Below the pieces are notes generated by a model. It worked only from the letters and a program-made list of their open reading frames with translations, was not told where the DNA came from and did no database searches. A stretch of DNA of 64,000 nucleotides. Origin: Blattabacterium cuenoti (lineage in GTDB: Bacteria > Bacteroidota > Bacteroidia > Flavobacteriales > Blattabacteriaceae). The translations under genes were made by a program, and so were the position numbers. The DNA lies in contig NZ_CP059200.1 in NCBI RefSeq assembly GCF_014251755.1, forward strand, positions 517,047-581,046, in the 5' to 3' direction. Of this stretch, positions 56,648-64,000 are shown one piece after another. How positions within the stretch are numbered: the stretch's first letter is position 1; each line of letters starts with the position of its first letter.

Positions 56648-59301
56648 AAAAAAAAATAGATAAAATTATTAAGTATATATTAAAAAACTTAAATCATAAG
56701 ATTATTTTCATATCAAAAACTTCTACTATTATAGAATATATTCAAAATAAATACAGTTCAAAATTTCATTCTGAAACTAAATTTTTTACAATAAAAGAAT
56801 TTTTTGAAACTATTTCTGGACTAAAAATTTTAGATCATCATTCAATACTGCTTTACTTTTTTTCTTTTTTAAAAAAAGATGATTTTATAGAAAAAACATT
56901 TCACGATTTTTTTAATTGGGGGCCTAAAATATTAAATGATTTTCAGAATATAGATTTTAACATGGTCAATGTTGAACATTTTTTTGATTCTATTATTTCT
57001 ACAGAAAAAATAAATAAATGGGATCTTGATTTTTTAAAACAAGAAAAATTTTTTTTTTGGGAAAAAATTCATAAGTACTATTATATTTTACAATCTCAAC
57101 TCTTCAAAAAAGGAATTGCTTATCATGGAATGCTTTTCAAAACAGCGATTTCTTGTTTAGATTCTTTTTTATCTAAAAATTTCAATACAAAAATCGTATT
57201 ATTTCTCGTTCAGAATATTGCATTTTTGAATCAATGCGAAAAAATTTTTACTAAAAAAATTATTCAACAAGGATTAGTTTATGATTTATGTGAAAAAAAT
57301 ATTTCAATTTTTACTTTAGAATCTTTGAAGAATCAAAAAAGGATTTTAAATTCAAAAACATGTTTACAATATGATAATTTAAAAATTATTGGTGTTTCAA
57401 AAGAAATAGAACAAGTGAAAACTGTAAAGAATATCATATGCAAATTGATCAAAAAAAATCAAAAATCTAATAAAATACTTTTAATTCCAGGAGATAAAAA
57501 TTTGACGATTCCATTAACACATTCTATAAAAAAATTAGGAATTAATATATTTTTTAATATAGATTGTTCATTAAATAATATTCCTATTTATTATACTTTT
57601 TATTTCATATTCCAATTACTGTTAAAAAAAAAGAAATTCAAAAAATTTCCTAGAAAAGATGTAATCAAAGTATTATCCAATGGATATATACAAAAATTTT
57701 TTTTAAAAAGAAATTCAATCTTAAAAAAATTAAGTATCGAAAATGATTCTGATTTTCTTCGCGAAGACGAAATAAAAAAATATTTATCCAGAAATGACTT
57801 GTGGATTATTTTTAAAATTCAAACTAATGATATCAAAATGATTCTTATAAGTCTTATTGGTTTTATTAGAAAATTAAAACAATTGCTATTAATGAATAGA
57901 AGAAAACATTTTTTGGAATTGAATTTTATTTCTAAATTAGAAATTTATATACAAAAATTCAGAATCATAGTTAGAAAAACTAAAAATTTATCTTTAGAAA
58001 TTAATGATGTATTTAACATATATGAACAGTTTACTCATACAGAAAATATACGATATATACGTAAAAATAGAAGAGGATTGTATGTAACAGGTTTTATAGA
58101 TATTTTTTTAGAAAATTTTGATGTAGTGATCATTACATCCTTTAATGAAGGAGTGATTCCTCCAAATTATAATAATCAAAACAGTTCTCTTATTCCATTT
58201 GATATGGAAAAAAAATTACAGATTAATAATACTAATGAAATTTTTTATTTTCATCATTTAACAAGAATTATTCAATTTTCAAAACAAGCATATTTAATAT
58301 ATAAAGATCAACCAGATGAAATTAATTCTGGAGAAAAAAGTCGTTTTATTCATAGAATAGAAATAAATTCTAAAATTTCAACCGAAAAAATAAAAAAACC
58401 ATTTTTTCCTATAAAGTCCAAAAAACATCCTATTGTAATTGATAAAACAAAATCTATAATTCGGTGTTTGCATGAATTAATCAATAAAGGATTATCTCCT
58501 TCTTCTATTCATTTATATAATTATAATCCTCTTCTATTCTATTATAAAAAAATCCTTAAGTTAAGGGATCCAGAAAAAATATCTTACAAAAAAAAAATAG
58601 GAAAAATTATTCATAAAATATTAAAAATTTTATATGAACCCATAAAAGAAAATTTGATAACAATTGATTGTATACATGAAATGAAAAAAAATTATGAACC
58701 TATTGTAAAAAAAGTTCTTTTAGAAAAAAAAGAAATCATTGAAGGAAATAACATGTTTTTTTATTGTATAATCAAAAATTATGTAGAAAAATTCATTTCA
58801 TGGGATGAAAAATTTGTTAAACGCGGACATAAAATTTTTCTAAAGGAAATAGAAAAAAAAGTATCTTCTATATTAAATATAGGATCAAAAAAAATAAAAT
58901 TACATGGTATTATAGATCGTATAGATGAGTATGATGGAACAACTCGTATTCTTGATTACAAAATAGGATTTTCAAAAGTTAAAGAAATTAATGTTTCTTT
59001 AAAAAATATTGAAAATATTTTTTATGATATCAATTATGTAAATACCATGCAATTGCTGATTTATGTTTATTTATGGTTTCAATCTTCCATATTGAAAGAA
59101 AATAAAAAGAAATCTCCCATCATAGGAATTATTTCTCACAAAATGAATGGAAATATATTACAAATTCCCATAAATATTTTTCGTGTTCTAAAAACAAACA
59201 TCACATATGAAAATTATAAAATAAACGTTCTTCCATTTTTGATTCAAAGAATTTCTGATATACTAGATCCTAGTATACCCATTATAGAAAAAATTTATTA
59301 A
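56644..59301 (+). CDS. PD-(D/E)XK nuclease family protein (AddB/RecB-nuclease-like)
   Basis: An 885-residue protein resembling the Bacteroidetes AddB-like protein, a nuclease partner in double-strand break repair. The C-terminal nuclease domain is intact in its key residues: GIIDRID (755-761, Asp758), then LDYKIG (Asp771, Lys773). The N-terminal helicase-like half is highly diverged and I see no clear Walker A motif, as in AddB-type subunits where it is often degenerate. The start is GTG, overlapping ribF by 4 bp. An AddA-like helicase partner is not in the window. Followed directly by non-coding, decayed DNA. Confidence 0.75.
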   Translation: MKKKIDKIIKYILKNLNHKIIFISKTSTIIEYIQNKYSSKFHSETKFFTIKEFFETISGLKILDHHSILLYFFSFLKKDDFIEKTFHDFFNWGPKILNDFQNIDFNMVNVEHFFDSIISTEKINKWDLDFLKQEKFFFWEKIHKYYYILQSQLFKKGIAYHGMLFKTAISCLDSFLSKNFNTKIVLFLVQNIAFLNQCEKIFTKKIIQQGLVYDLCEKNISIFTLESLKNQKRILNSKTCLQYDNLKIIGVSKEIEQVKTVKNIICKLIKKNQKSNKILLIPGDKNLTIPLTHSIKKLGINIFFNIDCSLNNIPIYYTFYFIFQLLLKKKKFKKFPRKDVIKVLSNGYIQKFFLKRNSILKKLSIENDSDFLREDEIKKYLSRNDLWIIFKIQTNDIKMILISLIGFIRKLKQLLLMNRRKHFLELNFISKLEIYIQKFRIIVRKTKNLSLEINDVFNIYEQFTHTENIRYIRKNRRGLYVTGFIDIFLENFDVVIITSFNEGVIPPNYNNQNSSLIPFDMEKKLQINNTNEIFYFHHLTRIIQFSKQAYLIYKDQPDEINSGEKSRFIHRIEINSKISTEKIKKPFFPIKSKKHPIVIDKTKSIIRCLHELINKGLSPSSIHLYNYNPLLFYYKKILKLRDPEKISYKKKIGKIIHKILKILYEPIKENLITIDCIHEMKKNYEPIVKKVLLEKKEIIEGNNMFFYCIIKNYVEKFISWDEKFVKRGHKIFLKEIEKKVSSILNIGSKKIKLHGIIDRIDEYDGTTRILDYKIGFSKVKEINVSLKNIENIFYDINYVNTMQLLIYVYLWFQSSILKENKKKSPIIGIISHKMNGNILQIPINIFRVLKTNITYENYKINVLPFLIQRISDILDPSIPIIEKIY

Positions 59302-59530
59302 TTTATAATATAATTTTTTCTATAATTCCCTATTTCTTCATCAGTAGTAGAATATGATTTTGAATCAATAATAAGATCTGGTGTACAGATTTTTTATCAA
59401 TAGAATTTTTCACCGCTTCATCTAAAAATTTTTTCTTTTTTTTAATTCTAAAAAAGCTTGAGAACTCATCATTTCATGATGATAATGTATATCTATATAA
59501 AGAACATATATTTGTATCAACAAACATTAT
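59302..59530 (-). pseudogene. Possible decayed gene fragment (minus strand)
   Basis: On the minus strand, protein-like stretches occur in different frames: HHEMMSSQAFLELKKRKNF (about 59481-59425), then DEAVKNSIDKKS, then PDLIIDSKSYSTTDEEI (from about 59381). They would join into one plausible sequence with two frame changes. I could not recognise the family. The stretch has no intact gene. This may be chance in AT-rich DNA, so confidence is low. Confidence 0.35.
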
Positions 59531-60038
59531 ATGGAAGGAAGTTTTTCGGAAGGAGTGAAAAAAAGTAATTCCATTATTGTTTATAGAACTTAACAAACGA
59601 TCTAATCGTTTGGATGATCATTATATTATGATTCTTTATTATAAAATTTCTTGTCTTTGGTAGTGTAGATAATGAGAATACTATTCTATATTTATCAAAA
59701 ATTATAGAAAATAAAAAAAAACTTACGAAAAAATTTACAATGTTTTTCCAGACTTTTATAATATTTAATTGCGTGTTATGAAAGTGGATTAGATGAAAAT
59801 ATGGATCGAAAAATTCGATCTACATATAAATTTTTTATTCAAATGGATGATGGATGAGTCTGTTGTACAGAAACAAATTATTCATTATCAAATTAAAAAT
59901 CATTTTAAAAAATTAAGAGATCAATTAGTTAAATATTATGAACACCCTTATGAAAAAAACTTTTTTGTATTTATATATTATTTTTTGGCTCTATTCAAAA
60001 ATAAAAAACAAATCTATAGAATTAATTATCAAGGATAA
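59531..60038 (+). pseudogene. Possible decayed gene (plus strand), multiple frameshifts
   Basis: On the plus strand, protein-like segments follow one another in changing frames: MEGSFSEGVKKSNSIIVYRT (59531-59590), NKRSNRLDDHYIMILYYKIS (59592-59660), NENTILYLSKIIENKKKL (from 59671), YESGLDENMDRKIRSTYKFF (from 59777), then MDESVVQKQIIHYQIKNHF to the stop at 60038 (frame open from 59793). Short gaps and internal stops separate them. The order and amino acid mix suggest one eroded gene. I did not recognise the family. The 81-residue frame at 59793-60038 alone is probably not a real protein. Confidence 0.4.
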
Positions 60039-60123
60039 ACTTTAAAAAAAAGAATCACAAATAATTGAAATCAAAGAAAATTATTTAATTAAAAATAAGA
60101 CTTTAAAAAAAAGAATCACAAAA
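60039..60123. repeat. Pair of 23-bp direct repeats
   Basis: ACTTTAAAAAAAAGAATCAC plus AAA occurs at 60039-60061 and again at 60100-60122 (61 bp apart), both with eight A in the run. The second copy lies inside the 3' coding end of the minus-strand membrane-protein gene and the first just beyond its stop codon. It probably records a local duplication in decaying DNA. Confidence 0.85.
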
Positions 60124-60443
60124 TATAAAAAAATAAAATGAATGAAGGCTTTCAATAATAAAAATAAATTTGAATTCCCATAACAATCAATGATTGAATA
60201 AAAAAAAACAAAAATACTGAAAAATAATTTCATTGTGCTACATAATATATAAAGAAGAGTGTATTTAGATTTATTTCTTGTAAACAAAGAAAAAATAAAA
60301 AAAAAACTGTTTACAGGAAACAAAAAAACATATATTTTAAATACAAAAGGAAGATATGTTTTAAAAAAAATCGTACTGGAAATAATGTGAGCTAAACTAA
60401 AACAAAAAGTCAATAAATTGTATACTACAATTTTTTTTATCAT
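60081..60443 (-). CDS. Small membrane protein with four helices, resembles DUF6168 type
   Basis: From the ATG at 60443 (MIKKIVVYNLLTF) this is a 120-residue protein almost entirely made of four hydrophobic helices (about 8-27, 33-55, 65-88, 95-118) with a short TRNKSKY loop after helix 2. The pattern recalls the small four-helix DUF6168 protein often near flavobacterial ATP synthase genes, but I am unsure. The open frame extends to 60482, which would overlap tyrS, so the shorter start is preferred. Its 3' end carries one copy of the 23-bp repeat, and adjacent DNA is eroded, so it may be decaying too. Confidence 0.5.
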   Translation of the reverse strand: MIKKIVVYNLLTFCFSLAHIISSTIFFKTYLPFVFKIYVFLFPVNSFFFIFSLFTRNKSKYTLLYILCSTMKLFFSIFVFFYSIIDCYGNSNLFLLLKAFIHFIFLYFVILFFKVLFLIK

Positions 60444-60476
60444 AATTAAATAATTTAAAATTACTATTATTTTTCT

Positions 60477-61751
60477 ATGCAAAATATTATTGATGAACTC
60501 TCATGGAGAGGTTTGATTAAAAATAAAGTTCCTGGTATAGAAAATCAATTAAAAAAACCTACTACCATGTACATAGGTTTTGATCCTACATCTGACTCTT
60601 TGCACCTGGGGAGTCTCTTACCTATTATTATGTTAATTCATTTCCAAAGAAAGGGACACAAATCTTTAGCATTAATTGGTGGAGCAACTGGTTTTATAGG
60701 AGATCCTTCCGAAAGAAAGGATCAAAGAATTTTTTTAAGTCAAAAAATTTTGGAAAAAAATACGGAATCTATAAAAAATCAAATATTAAACCTTTTGAAG
60801 GTTTATTCAAAAAAAATAGAATTATTAAATAATTTTGATTGGATTCGAAACATTTCTTTTCTAGATTTTATTCGTGAAATAGGAAAATATTTTACTGTAA
60901 ATCAAATGATATCTAAAGATTCTGTAAAAAAAAGAATGCAGAATAAAAACAATGGAATATCTTTTACTGAATTTTCTTATTCTCTTATACAAGGATATGA
61001 TTTTTTGTATTTAAACCAAATTTTAAATTGTAAATTGCAAGTTGGAGGATCTGATCAATGGGGAAATATTACGACAGGTATAGAATTAATTCGAAAAAAA
61101 ACAGGAAAAAAAGCATATGGAATTACTTTTCCTTTAATCATTCAACCCAATGGAATTAAATTTGGAAAAAGTGAAAAAGGAGAGAATATATGGTTAGATG
61201 AAACAAAAACATCTCCATACAAATTTTATCAGTTTTGGATGAATCTATCTGATTTTGAAATTGAAAAATACATCAAAATATATACTTTTTTATCTAAAGA
61301 AAAAATTGAAAATTTAATTTTCAGACATAAAAAACATCCAAATAAAAGATTGTTGCAAAGAAAACTAGCTAATGAAATCACTGAATGGGTTCATGGAAAT
61401 AAAATTTCCAAAAAAATAATAGAAATCACGAATATATTATTTGAAAAAAAAAATGAACCTTTTCAATTCTTGGATGATAAAACTTTCGTCTCTATATATA
61501 ATCATATTCCACATATGTTTATATCTTGTGAGGAATTTGAACAAGGAATTTTTTTATTAGATCTTCTAAAAAAAAGTGGATTTTTTTCTTCTAAAAGTGA
61601 AGCAAATCGTGCTTTAAAAGCAAATTCAATTCACTTAAATCAAATTCTTGTAAAAGAAAATTTTTTGATAAAAAAAGAAAACATAATAGGAAAAAAATAT
61701 ATTTTATTTCAATTTGGAAAAAAGGAATTTTTTATTATAAAAATTGAATAA
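60477..61751 (+). CDS. tyrS: Tyrosyl-tRNA synthetase
   Basis: Class I synthetase charging tRNA-Tyr. The 424 residues are full length: FDPTSDSLHLGS with HLGS (43-46) as the HIGH motif, GGSDQWGNI for tyrosine recognition, KFGKS (228-232) as KMSKS, and a C-terminal S4-like domain (about 350-424). The start at 60477 is an ATG with a conserved N-terminus. Confidence 0.95.
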   Translation: MQNIIDELSWRGLIKNKVPGIENQLKKPTTMYIGFDPTSDSLHLGSLLPIIMLIHFQRKGHKSLALIGGATGFIGDPSERKDQRIFLSQKILEKNTESIKNQILNLLKVYSKKIELLNNFDWIRNISFLDFIREIGKYFTVNQMISKDSVKKRMQNKNNGISFTEFSYSLIQGYDFLYLNQILNCKLQVGGSDQWGNITTGIELIRKKTGKKAYGITFPLIIQPNGIKFGKSEKGENIWLDETKTSPYKFYQFWMNLSDFEIEKYIKIYTFLSKEKIENLIFRHKKHPNKRLLQRKLANEITEWVHGNKISKKIIEITNILFEKKNEPFQFLDDKTFVSIYNHIPHMFISCEEFEQGIFLLDLLKKSGFFSSKSEANRALKANSIHLNQILVKENFLIKKENIIGKKYILFQFGKKEFFIIKIE

Positions 61752-61753
61752 AT

Positions 61754-62644
61754 TTAATATCCAAAATTTTTTAATTTTTTGTAATCATATCGCCAATTTT
61801 TACAAATTTTTACATCCAGTTTTAATTGGATCTTTTTTTTGAAAAAAATTTCTATACTTTTTATAGAAAAAAATTTCAATTTTTTAATAGCTTTTCCTTT
61901 TTCTCCTATTAATATTCCTTTTTGAGAAGATCGTTCTACATATATATATGAGGATATATATATAAAAGTATTTTTATTTTTAAAAAGTTTTGTATAAATT
62001 TCTACGGAGTAAGGAATTTCTTTTTTATAGAAAAAAAATATTTTTTCTCTAATAATTTCATTAACAAAAAAACGTTCAGATCTATTACTTAAATAATATT
62101 CGGGATAGTAAGGTGGATGTACAGACAATAAAGATATTATCTTATTCATTAATAAATCTTGATTCATTTTTTTCAATGCAGATATTGGTAATATTTCTGA
62201 ATCAGGAACTAATTTATGCCAATGATTAATGGTATTATATAATATGTTTTTTCCACATTGTGTTCCAATTTTATCTATTTTATTAATCAATATAATAATG
62301 GGAATCTTTGTATTTTTTTTTTTAATAATGTGATTAAATATTGAAATATCTTCAAATTTTCCTATTTCTGTAGTGAGCAAAATAATATCTGCATCTTCTA
62401 ATGATTTTTCTACATATTGCATCATAATTTTTTGCATAGGGTAAATAGGATCCATGATACCCGGAGTATCCGAAAATATAATCTGAAAATCAGACTTATT
62501 GATAATTCCTAATATTCTATGACGAGTAGTTTGTGGTTTTTTTGTAATGATAGAAAGTTTTTTTCCGACAAGGGAATTCATTAAGGTAGATTTTCCTACA
62601 TTAGGAAATCCTATAATATTAACAAAACCGGATCTATGAATCAT
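61754..62644 (-). CDS. era: GTPase Era
   Basis: Essential GTPase that binds 16S rRNA during 30S assembly. The 296 residues show G1 GFPNVGKS (12-19), the switch region TTRH, G3 DTPG, G4 NKID and a C-terminal KH domain with the motif GILIGEKGKAIKKL. It lies 14 bp downstream of clpB on the same strand and 2 bp after the convergent tyrS stop. Confidence 0.94.
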   Translation of the reverse strand: MIHRSGFVNIIGFPNVGKSTLMNSLVGKKLSIITKKPQTTRHRILGIINKSDFQIIFSDTPGIMDPIYPMQKIMMQYVEKSLEDADIILLTTEIGKFEDISIFNHIIKKKNTKIPIIILINKIDKIGTQCGKNILYNTINHWHKLVPDSEILPISALKKMNQDLLMNKIISLLSVHPPYYPEYYLSNRSERFFVNEIIREKIFFFYKKEIPYSVEIYTKLFKNKNTFIYISSYIYVERSSQKGILIGEKGKAIKKLKFFSIKSIEIFFKKKIQLKLDVKICKNWRYDYKKLKNFGY

Positions 62645-62658
62645 TTATTAGAATGATT

Positions 62659-64000
62659 TTAAATATTAATATTTTCAACTTTTTCTGATTGTCGAAAAAC
62701 AATTCCTTGTTCCTGAAAAAAATCTATTAAAATTTTATGATGTTTTTGGATTTTTCCTTTTATGATTTCTTTGGAAAGATGATTTAAAATATCATGTTGA
62801 ATCACTCTTTTTAAAGGTCTGGCTCCAAAATGGGGATCATATCCTTTTTCCGATAAATATTCTATAGTTTCATTAGTAGATTCTATAGAAATATTTTTTT
62901 TATTATATAGCAATTCTCCTAATTTTTTCATTTGTAGTTTAACAATATCTCTTATTTCTTTTCTAGAAAGAGGTTTAAACAAAATGATTTCATCTATCCG
63001 ATTAATAAATTCAGGTCTTACAATATTTTTTAATAAATCTATTAAAGCTTTTTTTGTCGCTTCTATTCTATTAAAAGAAATTTCTTGTCCCAAATTTTCC
63101 TGAATAATATCTGATCCTATATTGGAAGTCATAATAATAATAGTATTTGTAAAATTAACCGTTCTTCCTTTATTATCAGTTAATCTTCCATCATCCAAAA
63201 TTTGCAAGAGAATGTTAAAAACATCTGAATGAGCTTTCTCTATTTCATCTAACAAAATAACACTATAAGGACGTCTACGTATAGCTTCTGTTAGTTGTCC
63301 ACTTTCATCATAACCAACATACCCAGGAGGAGCTCCTATGAATCTACTCACAGAATGACGCTCTTGATATTCACTCATATCTATACGAACCATATTATTT
63401 TCATCATCAAACAAATATTCTGCTAAAGTTTTAGCTAGTTCCGTCTTTCCTACTCCTGTACTACCCATAAAAAGAAAAGATCCTATAGGTTTTTTTTCAT
63501 CTTGTAATCCAGCTCTAGAACGTCGGATAGCATCCGCTATAGATTGAATTGCATCAATTTGTCCTATCACTCTTCTGTGTAATTCTTTTTCCAAAAATAA
63601 TAATTTTTCTCTTTCGCTTTGCAACATTTTAGTAACTGGAATTCCAGTCCATTTAGATACTACTTGAGCTATATTTTCTCTATAAACTTCTTCTTGTATC
63701 ATTTTGTTACCTTTATATTCTTGTTTTTTTAATTCATTTTCTAGCGCTTTGACTTTGTTTTCTTTTTCTTTTATTTTTCCATATCTTAATTCTGCTACTT
63801 TTCCATAATCCCCTGATCTTTCTGCTTGTTCTGCTTCAAATTTATAACTCTCTATTTTATCTTTAGCTTTTTGTATTCCTTCAACTAAATCCTTTTCATT
63901 TTGCCACTGAGTTTGCAATTGCATTTTATCTTTATTTAATTTATATAATTCTTTTTTTAAAGGAATTAATTGTTTCTCATCATTTTCTCTTTTTAAAGCT
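62659..64000 (-). CDS. clpB: ATP-dependent chaperone ClpB (C-terminal half; N-terminus outside window)
   Basis: Disaggregase of the Hsp100 family. The frame runs without a stop to the window edge, so about 446 residues are visible: the end of the coiled-coil middle domain (rich in Lys, Glu and Leu), then the second ATPase domain with Walker A GSTGVGKT, Walker B VILLDEIEKAH, sensor TNTIIIMTSNIGS, and the C-terminal small domain with GYDPHFGARPLKR. An internal ATG at 63924 is not the start. Expected full length is about 870 residues. Confidence 0.94.
   Translation of the reverse strand, partial: ALKRENDEKQLIPLKKELYKLNKDKMQLQTQWQNEKDLVEGIQKAKDKIESYKFEAEQAERSGDYGKVAELRYGKIKEKENKVKALENELKKQEYKGNKMIQEEVYRENIAQVVSKWTGIPVTKMLQSEREKLLFLEKELHRRVIGQIDAIQSIADAIRRSRAGLQDEKKPIGSFLFMGSTGVGKTELAKTLAEYLFDDENNMVRIDMSEYQERHSVSRFIGAPPGYVGYDESGQLTEAIRRRPYSVILLDEIEKAHSDVFNILLQILDDGRLTDNKGRTVNFTNTIIIMTSNIGSDIIQENLGQEISFNRIEATKKALIDLLKNIVRPEFINRIDEIILFKPLSRKEIRDIVKLQMKKLGELLYNKKNISIESTNETIEYLSEKGYDPHFGARPLKRVIQHDILNHLSKEIIKGKIQKHHKILIDFFQEQGIVFRQSEKVENINI

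Noticed and set aside
60483..60600. Riboswitch or T-box before tyrS
   Set aside because: The leader is only some 30 bp and the coding start is immediate; no T-box or structured leader can fit.

Overview
The window looks like part of the chromosome of a Blattabacterium-type cockroach endosymbiont (Flavobacteriales, Bacteroidota). This is an inference from several visible features: very AT-rich, tightly packed coding sequence with many A homopolymers; flavobacterial gene pairings (DUF1599/folP/cdaA, menG/GH3/rpsO/pnp/rpoD, lptC/gldE/ppiD, rpmE2 with a GlmU-like protein, an atpD-atpC pair without the other ATP synthase genes); a 287-residue Bacteroidetes-style primary sigma factor; and a glutamate dehydrogenase in an otherwise stripped-down gene set. 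No transposon, prophage, CRISPR array or rRNA operon was seen.

Layout. 1-225 is an uninterrupted 15-bp tandem repeat, cut by the window edge, running into the start codon of rluD. 0.2-5.5 kb: rluD, mgtE (minus), leuS. 5.6-11.3 kb, plus: gdhA, then pyrH-frr-asnS-rpoN. 11.3-18.1 kb, minus: aldehyde dehydrogenase, sufE, metE, GlmU-like, rpmE2, a FabH-like synthase. 18.2-23.9 kb, plus: menG, GH3, rpsO, pnp, rpoD. 23.9-25.3 kb, minus: tRNA-Arg, tpiA, DUF1599. 25.3-30.6 kb, plus: folP, cdaA, murF, pdhA, pdhC. 30.6-33.1 kb, minus: terC, an MsbA-like exporter. 33.2-36.3 kb, plus: secDF, tatA. 36.2-45.0 kb, minus: ppiD, gldE, lptC, skp, bamA, uppS and nadK, with tRNA-Phe on the plus strand at 40.2 kb. 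45.2-47.2 kb, plus: frameshifted mevalonate kinase, rluB, aroQ. 47.4-50.5 kb, minus: hydrolase, rnc, fabF, acpP. 50.6-59.3 kb: pckA, ribE (minus), pdxA, atpC-atpD (minus), ribF, AddB-like nuclease. 59.3-60.1 kb is decayed DNA. 60.1-64.0 kb: small membrane protein (minus), tyrS, era (minus), clpB (minus, cut by the window end).

How the genes fit together. The content is housekeeping plus nutrition: translation, RNA turnover and transcription (pnp, rnc, rpoD, rpoN), an outer-membrane assembly block (bamA, skp, lptC, ppiD, secDF), cell-wall and isoprenoid steps (murF, uppS, mevalonate kinase), and central metabolism linking amino acids to carbon flow (gdhA, pckA, pdhA/pdhC, aldehyde dehydrogenase, tpiA). 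Cofactor and amino acid steps (folP, ribE, ribF, pdxA, nadK, metE, aroQ) fit provisioning of a host.

The most interesting items are: the pure 15-bp minisatellite that is open in all three forward frames and touches rluD; mevalonate kinase interrupted only by a one-base shift at an A10 tract; a 34-bp tandem duplication that rewrites the end of metE; an lptC gene whose lipoprotein signal lies upstream of any standard start codon; a leucyl-tRNA synthetase with a degenerate editing pocket; and the decaying 0.8 kb island at 59.3-60.1 kb. I did not find a convincing new multi-gene system.
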